Shown piece by piece: positions 55,874 to 64,000 of a DNA stretch of 64,000 nt; the stretch's first letter is position 1; every line of letters begins with the position of its first letter. Both the position numbers and the translations under genes were made by a program. Origin of the DNA: Aliivibrio sp. S3MY1 (GTDB lineage: Bacteria; Pseudomonadota; Gammaproteobacteria; Enterobacterales; Vibrionaceae); contig NZ_JARACO010000006.1 in NCBI RefSeq assembly GCF_028765575.1, positions 116,200-180,199 of the forward strand, read 5' to 3'. The notes beneath the pieces are model-generated. The model was not told the DNA's origin and searched no databases. It saw only the letters and a list, made by a program, of their open reading frames with translations.

Positions 55874-57292
55874 TTATAGCGGTTTAAAGAAACGGCTTTC
55901 TGCTTTTATCACTTGTTGGTCATTATTTTTAATTTCAAAAGTAATGGTGGTAATTGGTGCGGATAACTCATCCCCATTTATCCCTAGGCTAATTGGTAAA
56001 CTTAATACTTCACCAGGGTCTACATTTACATCTTGAGCGCCATACCAAGCGACTCCTTCAAGGCCAGTTACTGATAATAGGTAGTTTTGCTCTTGTTGTG
56101 TTTTATTGATGATTTTCAAGGTGTAGGTGTTTTCAATAAGGCCAGTATTGTTGATACGTGATAATTGATTTCTATCTCGTAATACATCAAGCCCCATTGG
56201 TTCAACGGTGGCTATTTGAGCAATGAACAGACCTATCATTAAGACCATTACGATGCCATAACCGATGAGTTTAGGGCGCATGATATGAGTTTTATGACCC
56301 GCTAATTTATGCTCTGTCGTGTAACTGATTAAATTCTTTTCATAGCCCATTTTGTCCATGGTTTCATTGCAAGCATCAATACAAGCACCACAGTTAATGC
56401 ATTCGTATTGTAGGCCATCACGAATATCAATACCTGTTGGACACACTTGAACACATAAATTACAGTCAATACAGTCACCTAATCCGAGCTCTTTAGGTGC
56501 TTTTTTTCGAGATCTTGGACCGCGAGATTCTCCTCGTTTTGTGTCATAGCCGACAATGTAGGTGTCTTTATCAAACATCGCCGATTGGAAGCGAGCATAA
56601 GGACACATATGCAAGCAAACAATAGATCGCATCCATCCAGCATTCGCATAAGTACAGCCAGCAAAAAATAGCACCCAAAAGGCAGGTAAAAATTCACTAT
56701 TAAAAGTGAAGAAATCGACCACGAACTCTTTCACTGGTACAAAATAACCAACAAAGGTGAGGCCTGTTGCAATGGCAATCGCAACCCAAGCGAGATGTTT
56801 TAAGGCTTTTCTTGCAACTAAGCTTGATGTCATCTTTAGCTGATCTTGCTTGCGACGTTTGTTTGCCGGACCTTCTAGTTTTTCTTCAAACCAGATATAC
56901 ATAAATGTCCAAACGGTTTGAGGACAAAGATAACCACACCATACTCGGCCTAAAAAGGTCGTAATAAAAAAGAGTCCGAATGCAGCGATGACAAAAAGAA
57001 GCGCCAATAAGGTGAGATCTTGAGGGAATAAAGTGGTAGCAAAGAAATTAAATTGCTGACGACCAATATCTAATAAAATTGCTTGTCTGTCGTCAAATGA
57101 AACCCATGGGGTAAGAATAAATAACGCTAATAAAAACCACCCACCATAGCGGCGTAGTTTTTGGAACGTCCCTTTGCTTTGACGAACATAAATCCCTGAG
57201 TTTGGATTAAAGCGATCACTGCTGGATTTGTGTGTTTTTGGGTTAAATTGCTTTGGAGTCACATCTTTGATGTCAATCTTATCCTGACTCAT
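55874..57292 (-). CDS. ccoG: Cytochrome c oxidase accessory protein CcoG (FixG/RdxA family)
   Basis: 472 residues. Several membrane helices, conserved membrane cysteines (WCGYLCPQTVWTFM, CLHMCPYARFQ), two 4Fe-4S clusters (CIDCNLCVQVCPTG and CINCGACIDACNE, about residues 260-300), and a C-terminal Ig-like periplasmic domain. Family members help assemble the copper site of cbb3 oxidase, probably by copper reduction. No cco structural genes lie in the window. The upstream 210 bp hold no gene. Confidence 0.92.
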   Translation of the reverse strand: MSQDKIDIKDVTPKQFNPKTHKSSSDRFNPNSGIYVRQSKGTFQKLRRYGGWFLLALFILTPWVSFDDRQAILLDIGRQQFNFFATTLFPQDLTLLALLFVIAAFGLFFITTFLGRVWCGYLCPQTVWTFMYIWFEEKLEGPANKRRKQDQLKMTSSLVARKALKHLAWVAIAIATGLTFVGYFVPVKEFVVDFFTFNSEFLPAFWVLFFAGCTYANAGWMRSIVCLHMCPYARFQSAMFDKDTYIVGYDTKRGESRGPRSRKKAPKELGLGDCIDCNLCVQVCPTGIDIRDGLQYECINCGACIDACNETMDKMGYEKNLISYTTEHKLAGHKTHIMRPKLIGYGIVMVLMIGLFIAQIATVEPMGLDVLRDRNQLSRINNTGLIENTYTLKIINKTQQEQNYLLSVTGLEGVAWYGAQDVNVDPGEVLSLPISLGINGDELSAPITTITFEIKNNDQQVIKAESRFFKPL

Positions 57293-57464
57293 TATTCTTC
57301 CTAGTTATTTTTATGAGGTATCCCAACGATGGTTTTATTGAGCGGAACCATTTCAAGGTTGGTGATATTAAGACATTGCGGCCGAATTATAGCTTGATGT
57401 GACGTATGAATACGTTGGAAGGTTCAAAGTTAGTTAAAAAAGTGTGTTTTATTTGATATGAAAT

Positions 57465-57491
57465 CGATCTGGTTTATTGCAAACCAGATCG
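57465..57491 (-). terminator. yihD terminator
   Basis: Perfect 11-bp stem CGATCTGGTTT / AAACCAGATCG around a 5-base loop, 11 bp after the yihD stop. The following T-run is weak. Confidence 0.65.
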
Positions 57492-57502
57492 AGATAATGA
57501 GG

Positions 57503-57766
57503 TTATAGCAGGCCACGAGCTCTTAATATTGCCGTTTTAAAGTCGTCTTCTTTGTCTTTTGCAAGGCCTGGGATCATTTCATCTTTTTCACTATTGCGCA
57601 TTTTTAGATGGTAGATAAGAACATCATCCGTAAGATCTTCTAATTTACCGTCATACTTGGTCTCTTCTGCAAGTTTCATAATGAACTGCATAAGATTAAG
57701 TTCAGGTTCTTTTTTCCATTCTGGATGGATTAATTCGATAAGTTCATTAACACGATGGCATTTCAT
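57503..57766 (-). CDS. yihD: YihD family protein (DUF1040)
   Basis: 87 residues, acidic and helical, with the typical start [25 protein letters not shown]. Function unknown in any organism I recall; the gene accompanies srkA/dsbA in E. coli too. GGGAG lies upstream. Confidence 0.9.
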   Translation of the reverse strand: MKCHRVNELIELIHPEWKKEPELNLMQFIMKLAEETKYDGKLEDLTDDVLIYHLKMRNSEKDEMIPGLAKDKEDDFKTAILRARGLL

Positions 57767-57827
57767 TGAGCATTCTCCCTATTATTATTAAGGGCAAGTA
57801 TATCGAAGTTATATCGGGTATTAAAAG

Positions 57828-57857
57828 AAAAAGCGCAACCCAAAGGCCACGCTTTTA
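57828..57857 (-). terminator. Terminator after the small 55-residue gene
   Basis: On the minus strand AAAGCGTGGCC-tttg-GGTTGCGCTTT with G-U pairs, followed by a T-rich tract. Confidence 0.65.
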
Positions 57858-57859
57858 AA

Positions 57860-58027
57860 TTATGCCGCACAAGAAACTTCAGCAGGAGCTTCAGTTTTTT
57901 CTGAAACAACTAGGGTCATTTCTGGTACGTTTTTTTTCGCTACGGCTACTTTTACAAAGTGGCTGCGGCGACGATCCACACTGTGCGTTGAAGCAGAGCG
58001 TGAAAACCTGACAGTCATAGGACGCAT
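57860..58027 (-). CDS. Small basic protein of 55 residues, unknown function
   Basis: Starts MRPMTVRFSR and has an Arg/Ser/His-rich first half (basic, possibly nucleic-acid binding), then AVAKKNVPEMTLVV and an acidic/Ala tail ending CAA. A terminator directly after the stop supports a real gene. The ribosome-binding site is weak (AGAG); the second Met (position 4) could be the start. Not recognised. Confidence 0.5.
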   Translation of the reverse strand: MRPMTVRFSRSASTHSVDRRRSHFVKVAVAKKNVPEMTLVVSEKTEAPAEVSCAA

Positions 58028-58267
58028 TGGTTATCTCTATAGCCAGGCACTTCCTTGGCCAAATTAATGACCTAACTATCTATGAGTTACATCAAGATGA
58101 GACTCTTTTTAGCTTTCGCCAATCCAAATAAATAGTCAGGGGATGTGTTCATAAAACACCCATTAAGAGTATCATAAACTGTCAATTAGTCGAGGTGCAT
58201 CTCAGCGTAATTTTAATTATTAAGCAATACTATAACGATGAAACATGGATGACTCAGGAGGGTAAAA

Positions 58268-59053
58268 ATGTCTTTTTTTAAGAAAACATTGGCATCATTA
58301 GGAATTGGTTCTGCAAATGTTGATACGATTATTCATCATGAAGTTTTGATCCCAGGCCAAAAGGTTAATGTTACTATTGAGGTAACAGGTGGTGCCACGG
58401 CGCAAAATATAGATAATATCGATTTAACCTTGTGCTGCCAGTATAAAAAAGAGGTTCAGCGTAATCGTGACAACGGTTCTCGGACAGAAATAATTAAACA
58501 AACTCATGTCTTAGCGGATTGGAGTTTGCCTTATGCCTTCACGATAGAGCCTAGGCAAGAGAGAAAGTTTGAGGTTGAGTTAGATCTGCCATTAAATACT
58601 CCCGTTACGATTGGTGATGCAAAAGTTTGGGTTCAAACTGGACTAGATATTGCTCTTGGATTAGATCCTACAGATAAAGACCCTATTACGGTAAGACCTG
58701 ATCCGTTATTTGATGGGGTATTAACGGCATTAGAGACTGAAGGGCTACGAATTCGACAAGTTGAATGTGAGTATGCAAAAGACTTTGAACTCCCTTTCGT
58801 GCAAGAATTTGAATTTGTTCCTTTTGATGGCCCCTACCATGGTCGTTGGCGTGAGCTAGAAATAATTGCTTATCGAGATGCTGAAAAATTACAGCTATGG
58901 TTTGAGATCGATAGACAGCAAAAAGGCATTTCTGGTCTATTATCAAACTTGCTAGGAAGCGGTGAATTAAAGCGAACGCTTTCCTTGTCATCTAAACTTA
59001 GCCCTGAAGATGCTGGGCAGCAAGTGATTGATTTTTTAAATCAAACGACATAG
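58268..59053 (+). CDS. Spo0M-like (SpoOM, arrestin-fold) protein
   Basis: 261 residues, soluble, beta-rich, opening MSFFKKTLASLGIGSANVDTII and PGQKVNVTIEVTGG, as in the Spo0M/arrestin-like family. Despite the name this organism does not sporulate; in other bacteria Spo0M affects cell envelope or division. GGAGG lies 7 bases before the ATG. Monocistronic. Confidence 0.85.
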   Translation: MSFFKKTLASLGIGSANVDTIIHHEVLIPGQKVNVTIEVTGGATAQNIDNIDLTLCCQYKKEVQRNRDNGSRTEIIKQTHVLADWSLPYAFTIEPRQERKFEVELDLPLNTPVTIGDAKVWVQTGLDIALGLDPTDKDPITVRPDPLFDGVLTALETEGLRIRQVECEYAKDFELPFVQEFEFVPFDGPYHGRWRELEIIAYRDAEKLQLWFEIDRQQKGISGLLSNLLGSGELKRTLSLSSKLSPEDAGQQVIDFLNQTT

Positions 59054-59151
59054 TAAACATGGATAAATAAAAAACCTCACATTTAAGCTTACAAGTGTAC
59101 GCTTAAATGTGGCATACTTCCCTTATCGAGTAATCACTCTATGAGAGAATT

Positions 59152-59799
59152 ATGTCTACCTCTACTACATATTCAAAAAAAGAAGAATTAGCCAATAGTT
59201 TAAGTCATGCGCTAGGTATGATTTTTGGTGTCGTTGCTTTAATACTATTGTTACTAAAAGCAAATTCGGTTGATGCTGATTGGTTAACAATAACAAGTAT
59301 GTCTGTGTATGGCGCCAGTATTATTTTGCTGTTTCTCGCTTCGACGCTATACCATTCAATTGCTGCACCTAAAGCAAAACGGGTATTAAAAACGCTTGAT
59401 CACTGTGCCATTTTTTTGCTCATCGCTGGCAGTTATACACCCTATCTTCTCGTTAGTTTACGTACGCCATTAGCTTATTGGTTAATGGGGGTTATTTGGG
59501 CGATTGCGTTAATTGGTATTATTGGCAAGATTATTTTTGTGTATCGATTTAAGAAATTGTCGCTGATTACTTATCTTATTATGGGATGGTTATCGGTGAT
59601 TGCGGTTTATCAATTAGTGATACATATTGATATTAATGGCGTGATTTTACTTGGTCTTGGCGGTGTGATTTATTCTCTTGGTGTTATTTTTTATGTCGCG
59701 AAGAAGATCCCATATAATCATGCAATTTGGCATCTGTTTGTACTTGGTGGTTGTGTTACTCAGTTTTTATCTATTTATTACTACGTAAACCCCGTCTAA
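59152..59799 (+). CDS. Hemolysin III / PAQR-family membrane protein (YqfA-like)
   Basis: 215 residues with seven predicted membrane helices. Family motifs: ANSLSHALGMIFG, STLYHSI, LDHCAIFLLIAGSYTP and NHAIWHLFVLGG, whose His/Asp residues would bind zinc. Haemolysin activity has been claimed for some members, but the physiological role is probably membrane lipid homeostasis. Followed by a strong terminator. Confidence 0.9.
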   Translation: MSTSTTYSKKEELANSLSHALGMIFGVVALILLLLKANSVDADWLTITSMSVYGASIILLFLASTLYHSIAAPKAKRVLKTLDHCAIFLLIAGSYTPYLLVSLRTPLAYWLMGVIWAIALIGIIGKIIFVYRFKKLSLITYLIMGWLSVIAVYQLVIHIDINGVILLGLGGVIYSLGVIFYVAKKIPYNHAIWHLFVLGGCVTQFLSIYYYVNPV

Positions 59800-59816
59800 A
59801 TACGATTTCTGATCAC

Positions 59817-59855
59817 AAAAAATGGCCTAGTGTTTACGCACTAGGCCATTTTTTA
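59817..59855. terminator. Bidirectional terminator between the PAQR gene and the second trkH
   Basis: AATGGCCTAGTG-tttacg-CACTAGGCCATT, a perfect 12-bp stem with A-run and T-run on either side. Confidence 0.92.
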
Positions 59856-59871
59856 TATTACGGTAATCGTA

Positions 59872-61317
59872 CTAACCCTTCCAAAATGCTGGGAAGAACA
59901 GAACTAATACTGTCAGTATTTCTAAGCGTCCCATCAACATACCAATACTCAATATCCATTTAGCACTGTCTGGCAATGTGGCAAAGTTTCCGGTTGGACC
60001 GACAATATGTCCCATTCCCGGTCCTACGTTAGCAACAGCAGTAATTGCACTGGTAATGCTTGTGACAGGATCAAGCCCTAAACTGCCTAGCAATGCAGAG
60101 ATAACAATGATGGTTAGGAAGAAGGTAAACACCAAAGCAACCACTGAACGTGCAATATCATCAGTTACTGGACGGCCATTGTAACGCTGAACAAAAATAC
60201 CTGATGGGTGAATTAGCTTCATCATCTGTTTATTCAGCATGGTCGCTGCAATTTGAAAGCGGAAGATTTTTATCCCGCCAGCAGTCGATCCTGAGCAAGC
60301 ACCTGCCATCATAACAAAAGCAAAAATAATCGCGGGGAATGCCCCCCACGCCGTAAAATCATCCAAACCAAAGCCTGTTGTGGTTATCACGGAAATGATA
60401 TTAAACACTGACACGCGTAATGCATCCATAACGGTATAGTCATTGTGGAGAACAAGCCAAATAGCAACAGATAAACTGGTAATTAAAACAAGCTTGAGAA
60501 AGCCTACCACCTGAGCATCTTTAAATAATACTTTTGGGTCTCGCTTCTTCAATACTTGAATAAAGAGTAAAAAAGGCAATCCGCCAGCAAACATAAAGAA
60601 AGCAGCAACCCAGTGTGTGCTATTAGAGAAACGGTTCATAGAACTGTCTGATGTTGAATAGCCCCCAGTGGATAGTGTCGTGAAGGCGTGATTTATGGCT
60701 TCAAACGGCGTCATTCCTGTAACCAAGTAACTTAAGAAGCATAAGAGGGTTAAACTTAAATAGACACTGACGATGTATTTAGCTACGTATTTAGTCCTTG
60801 GCGCACTTTTATCGGACCAATCGGACGATTCTGTTTGGAACAGTCGCATACCACCCACATTTAGCATTGGAAGGATAGCAACCGCCATGACAATGAATCC
60901 TACTCCGCCAAGCCACTGCAGAGTTGATCGCCACAGTAGAATACTTGGCGCCATATCATCTAAGCCACTGAGAACCGTTGAACCTGTCGTCGTTATCCCT
61001 GACATGGTTTCAAAGTAGGCATCAGTAAAACTGATGTGATTGATGAAGACAAATGGCAATGCAGCAAAGGCGCTTGCAATGGTCCAGACTAACGTGGTGA
61101 TAAGGAACATATCCCGCACGTTCATTTTAAACTGTTTACTGCGACCAAAAGTTAAACAAGCAAATGCCACTATATGAGTAATAGCAACCGCTTGTCCAAA
61201 CTCGATGAAACCGCTAGTTCCAGTGAAAAGAGCGACGAGTGTTGGGATATACATAAATAGGGCGAGTTTAGATAAAACAAGCCCTATTACAAATAGGATC
61301 GGTTTGTAGTTAACCAT
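59872..61317 (-). CDS. trkH: Trk potassium uptake channel subunit TrkH (second paralogue, beside trkA)
   Basis: 481 residues. The four filter loops are TTTGSTV, TGGYSTSDSS, TTTGFGLDD and NVGPGMG. Clearly diverged from the paralogue at 1652-3109 (different N-terminus and loops), so this is an old duplication or separate acquisition. Starts 2 bp after trkA ends, forming a trkA-trkH unit. This copy is the more probable obligate partner of TrkA. Confidence 0.92.
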   Translation of the reverse strand: MVNYKPILFVIGLVLSKLALFMYIPTLVALFTGTSGFIEFGQAVAITHIVAFACLTFGRSKQFKMNVRDMFLITTLVWTIASAFAALPFVFINHISFTDAYFETMSGITTTGSTVLSGLDDMAPSILLWRSTLQWLGGVGFIVMAVAILPMLNVGGMRLFQTESSDWSDKSAPRTKYVAKYIVSVYLSLTLLCFLSYLVTGMTPFEAINHAFTTLSTGGYSTSDSSMNRFSNSTHWVAAFFMFAGGLPFLLFIQVLKKRDPKVLFKDAQVVGFLKLVLITSLSVAIWLVLHNDYTVMDALRVSVFNIISVITTTGFGLDDFTAWGAFPAIIFAFVMMAGACSGSTAGGIKIFRFQIAATMLNKQMMKLIHPSGIFVQRYNGRPVTDDIARSVVALVFTFFLTIIVISALLGSLGLDPVTSITSAITAVANVGPGMGHIVGPTGNFATLPDSAKWILSIGMLMGRLEILTVLVLFFPAFWKG

Positions 61318-61319
61318 AA

Positions 61320-62696
61320 TTACAAGAAGAACGGACTCGGTTGGAATAAACGTTCAACATCCTGAACGTATTTTTTATCCACTAGGAACATAACAACGTG
61401 ATCATCTTGTTCGATCACAGTTTTATCGTGTGCGATGAGAACTTCTTCGCCACGAACAATCGCACCAATAGTGGTGCCTGGTGGAAGCTTGATGTGTTGT
61501 ACTTCTTTACCAACCACTTTTGACGTGGTTTCATCACCATGAGCAATCGCCTCAATCGCTTCTGCTGCTCCACGACGAAGAGAAGAGACATTTACGATAT
61601 CAGCACGACGAACATGGGTTAATAACGCAGAGATAGTCGCTTGTTGCGGAGAAATGGCAACATCAATTACACCTCCTTGAACTAAGTCGACATAGGCGCT
61701 ACGCTGGATCAGTACCATTACTTTTTTGGCACCCATGCGTTTTGCAAGCATGGCTGACATGATGTTGGCTTCATCTTCATTGGTTACCGCAATAAATACA
61801 TCAACTTGGTCGATATGCTCTTCACTAAGTAACTCTTGATCGGCGGCATCGCCACAGAAGACAATACTTTCTTCAAGCAACTCTGATAATTGCTCTGCGC
61901 GTTTCATGTTACGTTCAATGAGCTTAACGCTGTAGTTTTGCTCTAAACGTCTCGCAAGACCTGCACCGATATTACCGCCACCAACGATCATTATTCGTTT
62001 GTATGGGCGCTCTAAGCGTTGTAACTCACTCATTACTGAACGAATGTGGTTACTTGCTGCAACAAAGAAAACTTCATCATCGGCTTCGATAACGGTGGTT
62101 CCTTGAGGTCGAATAGGACGACCTTGACGGAAAATTGCCGCAACACGAGTATCAATATGAGGCATATGGTCTCGAAGTGCTGATAACGCGTTTCCGACAA
62201 GTGGGCCGCCATAGTAGGCTTTTACTGCTACCAAGCTAACTTTTTTCTCAGCAAAACTCGCCACTTGAAGTGCGCCAGGGTATTCAATTAGACGCTCGAT
62301 ATAGCCCGTAACTAACTCTTCTGGTGCGATGAGATGATCAACAGGAATAGCATCTGATTGAAATAAACGCTCTTTTTCTTTTAGGTATTCAGGTGAACGA
62401 ATACGAGCAATACGGTTAGGAGTATTGAAAATAGTAAAGGCTATCTGACAAGCAATCATATTGGTTTCGTCAGAGTTGGTTACGGCAACCAACATATCAG
62501 CATCTTGTGCACCAGCCTCTCTTAAGGTATCTGGGTGACTGGCAAATCCTTGAACTACGCGTAAGTCGTATTTATCTTGTAACTCACGCAGTCGCTCTGA
62601 ACTCTTATCAACAACCGTAATGTCGTTGTTTTCGCCAACCAAGTTTTCAGCTAATGTGCCGCCAACCTGCCCTGCACCTAAGATTATGATTTTCAT
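61320..62696 (-). CDS. trkA: Trk system potassium transporter regulatory subunit TrkA
   Basis: 458 residues with two RCK units, each a Rossmann NAD/nucleotide-binding domain ([13 protein letters not shown] near residue 7; [14 protein letters not shown] near residue 238) plus an RCK-C domain. Forms the cytosolic ring gating TrkH in response to ATP/ADP and NADH. Sits 24 bp after rsmB, the rsmB-trkA order known from E. coli. Confidence 0.96.
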   Translation of the reverse strand: MKIIILGAGQVGGTLAENLVGENNDITVVDKSSERLRELQDKYDLRVVQGFASHPDTLREAGAQDADMLVAVTNSDETNMIACQIAFTIFNTPNRIARIRSPEYLKEKERLFQSDAIPVDHLIAPEELVTGYIERLIEYPGALQVASFAEKKVSLVAVKAYYGGPLVGNALSALRDHMPHIDTRVAAIFRQGRPIRPQGTTVIEADDEVFFVAASNHIRSVMSELQRLERPYKRIMIVGGGNIGAGLARRLEQNYSVKLIERNMKRAEQLSELLEESIVFCGDAADQELLSEEHIDQVDVFIAVTNEDEANIMSAMLAKRMGAKKVMVLIQRSAYVDLVQGGVIDVAISPQQATISALLTHVRRADIVNVSSLRRGAAEAIEAIAHGDETTSKVVGKEVQHIKLPPGTTIGAIVRGEEVLIAHDKTVIEQDDHVVMFLVDKKYVQDVERLFQPSPFFL

Positions 62697-62720
62697 ACCG
62701 CTTGCTCGCTCGTATATAGA

Positions 62721-64000
62721 TTATGCTTTTTGTAGAACAGCGTAATAGAAGCCGTCCATATTTTCTTCACCAGGAAGAATTTGACGCCCAGGTTTTGCTG
62801 GATCAGTATTATCAACCAAAGAGGCATTTTCTGTGCGCTCTAAAAAGGCTTTTACTTGATCACAGTTTTCTTGCGGTGTGATTGAACACGTCGCATACAC
62901 CATGGTGCCGCCAGATTTTAACTGTAACCACATTGCATCAAAGATTTCACTTTGCAGTTCAGCAAGCGCTTTAATATCTTCTGAACGACGCAACCATTTG
63001 ATGTCTGGATGACGACGAATAACACCGGTTGCAGAGCAAGGTGCATCTAATAAAATGCGGTCAAACTGTTCGCCTTTCCACCATTGTTCAGGATAACGAG
63101 CATCACCACAAATAACTTTTGCTGTTAAGTTAAGGCGTTCTAAGTTTTCGTACACGCGAGTTAAGCGTGTTTCATCACAATCGATAGCAACAACATTTGT
63201 GTCTTTTGTTCGCTCTAAAATATGTGCAGTTTTGCCACCAGGAGCAGCACAGCAATCAAGAATGAGTTCACCATCTTGTGGTTGTAAGTACTCAGCAGAT
63301 AATTGAGCGGCAGCATCTTGAACTGACACCCAACCTTGCTCAAAACCAGGCAAGGTAAATACATCACGCGCTTTATCTAATAATAATGCGTCGGTTGCTT
63401 GGCTGTGTGGGGTTACTTCGATTTCTTCTTTTTCAAGTAGAGCGATGTATTCATCGCGAGTGTGGTGTTGGCTATTTACGCGCAACCACATTGGTGCTTT
63501 GCTGTTGTTGGCTTCAACAATCGATTCCCATTGTTCTGGGTACGCTTCTTTTAGCATTTTTAGTAACCAACCAGGGTGACCATATTTACCAGAGTCGTGG
63601 CTGATAGATTTGGCATCTAATTCTTCTTGATTACGTTGATAACTACGAAGAACACCATTAATTAAGCCACGCAGTTTTGGGCCTTTTAGGTTTTTAGTGC
63701 CTTCAACGGTTTCGCCAACCGCGGCATGAGCAGGGATACGCATGAAGCTTAATTGGTAAATACCGACTAAGATCAGGTGGTGAAAAACACGTTGCTTCCC
63801 TTTTAGCGGTTTATCCATAAGAGATTGAGCAACCGATTCCAAACGAGGAAGAAAGCGCAATACGCCATAACAAATCTCTTGCAATAAAGCCTGATCACGA
63901 GGTTTTATCTCGGCTTGAGCTTTTGGGAGTGCAGAAGAGAGAGAATGACCCTGATCGACAACTTGATAAATAACTTTTGCTGCCGCAGCACGAACGTTCA
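62721..64000 (-). CDS. rsmB: 16S rRNA (cytosine967-C5)-methyltransferase RsmB (start codon at the window edge)
   Basis: About 426 residues. The frame stays open beyond the TTG at 63884 and reads [17 protein letters not shown] up to the last two bases (TG on the minus strand), so the start codon (probably ATG) lacks only its first base. N-terminal NusB-like domain; SAM motif [14 protein letters not shown]; catalytic cysteine motifs DAPCSATG and [10 protein letters not shown]. Methylates C967 of 16S rRNA. Confidence 0.95.
   Translation of the reverse strand, partial: NVRAAAAKVIYQVVDQGHSLSSALPKAQAEIKPRDQALLQEICYGVLRFLPRLESVAQSLMDKPLKGKQRVFHHLILVGIYQLSFMRIPAHAAVGETVEGTKNLKGPKLRGLINGVLRSYQRNQEELDAKSISHDSGKYGHPGWLLKMLKEAYPEQWESIVEANNSKAPMWLRVNSQHHTRDEYIALLEKEEIEVTPHSQATDALLLDKARDVFTLPGFEQGWVSVQDAAAQLSAEYLQPQDGELILDCCAAPGGKTAHILERTKDTNVVAIDCDETRLTRVYENLERLNLTAKVICGDARYPEQWWKGEQFDRILLDAPCSATGVIRRHPDIKWLRRSEDIKALAELQSEIFDAMWLQLKSGGTMVYATCSITPQENCDQVKAFLERTENASLVDNTDPAKPGRQILPGEENMDGFYYAVLQKA

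Overview
This window is a stretch of gamma-proteobacterial chromosome spanning the replication origin. Gene content and order (mioC-oriC-mnmG; gyrB-recF-dnaN-dnaA; rpmH-rnpA-yidD-yidC-mnmE; rsmG-parA-parB-atpIBEFHAGDC-glmU) are those of chromosome 1 of the Vibrionaceae. The AT-rich composition and the protein sequences fit the Aliivibrio (Vibrio fischeri) group best. That assignment rests on recognition and was not checked against a database.

Layout. (1) 1-3.8 kb, leftward: the 5' part of a GH1 6-phospho-beta-glucosidase gene, tRNA-Trp with two degenerate tandem copies of its 3' half and terminator, and a yigZ-trkH-hemG cluster. (2) 4.0-9.2 kb, rightward: the fatty-acid oxidation operon fadBA with a FadR-type operator inside its promoter, then acuI. 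(3) 9.2-13.1 kb: a LysR regulator, two small membrane-protein genes, tusA, and a MalS-like lipoprotein that seems to have lost its amylase catalytic residues. (4) 13.2-24.9 kb: glyQS, avtA, ibpA with a candidate RNA thermometer, an ERIC-like repeat, and gyrB-recF-dnaN-dnaA. (5) 25.1-31.9 kb: an amino-acid (cystine-type) ABC transporter, then rpmH-rnpA-yidD-yidC, mnmE and mioC. (6) 31.94-32.36 kb: oriC, with DnaA boxes, 15 GATC sites and a row of GATCT-initiated AT-rich 13-mers. (7) 32.4-45.3 kb: mnmG-rsmG-parAB, the complete F1Fo ATP synthase operon, and glmU. (8) 45.4-51.6 kb, leftward: a cold-shock gene and an ilvLGMDA operon with a leader-peptide attenuator but no ilvE. (9) 51.6-64 kb: comM, yihG, dsbA, srkA, ccoG, yihD, a small unrecognised gene, a Spo0M-like gene, a hemolysin III/PAQR gene, and a second trkH with trkA and rsmB. 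The rsmB start codon falls on the window edge.

How the parts work together. DnaA, DnaN, RecF, GyrB, oriC and ParAB start, carry out and segregate replication; two good parS-like sites lie inside fadB and recF, 28 and 10 kb from oriC. The yidD/yidC and atp clusters build membrane proteins and make ATP. The two TrkH subunits and TrkA handle potassium uptake. No prophage, insertion sequence, CRISPR array or defence island was seen. The region is mostly conserved core genome. The points most worth a second look are the tRNA-Trp satellite repeats, the MalS-like pseudoenzyme, the parS-like sites inside genes, the ERIC-like element between gyrB and its terminator, the missing ilvE, and several very small genes.
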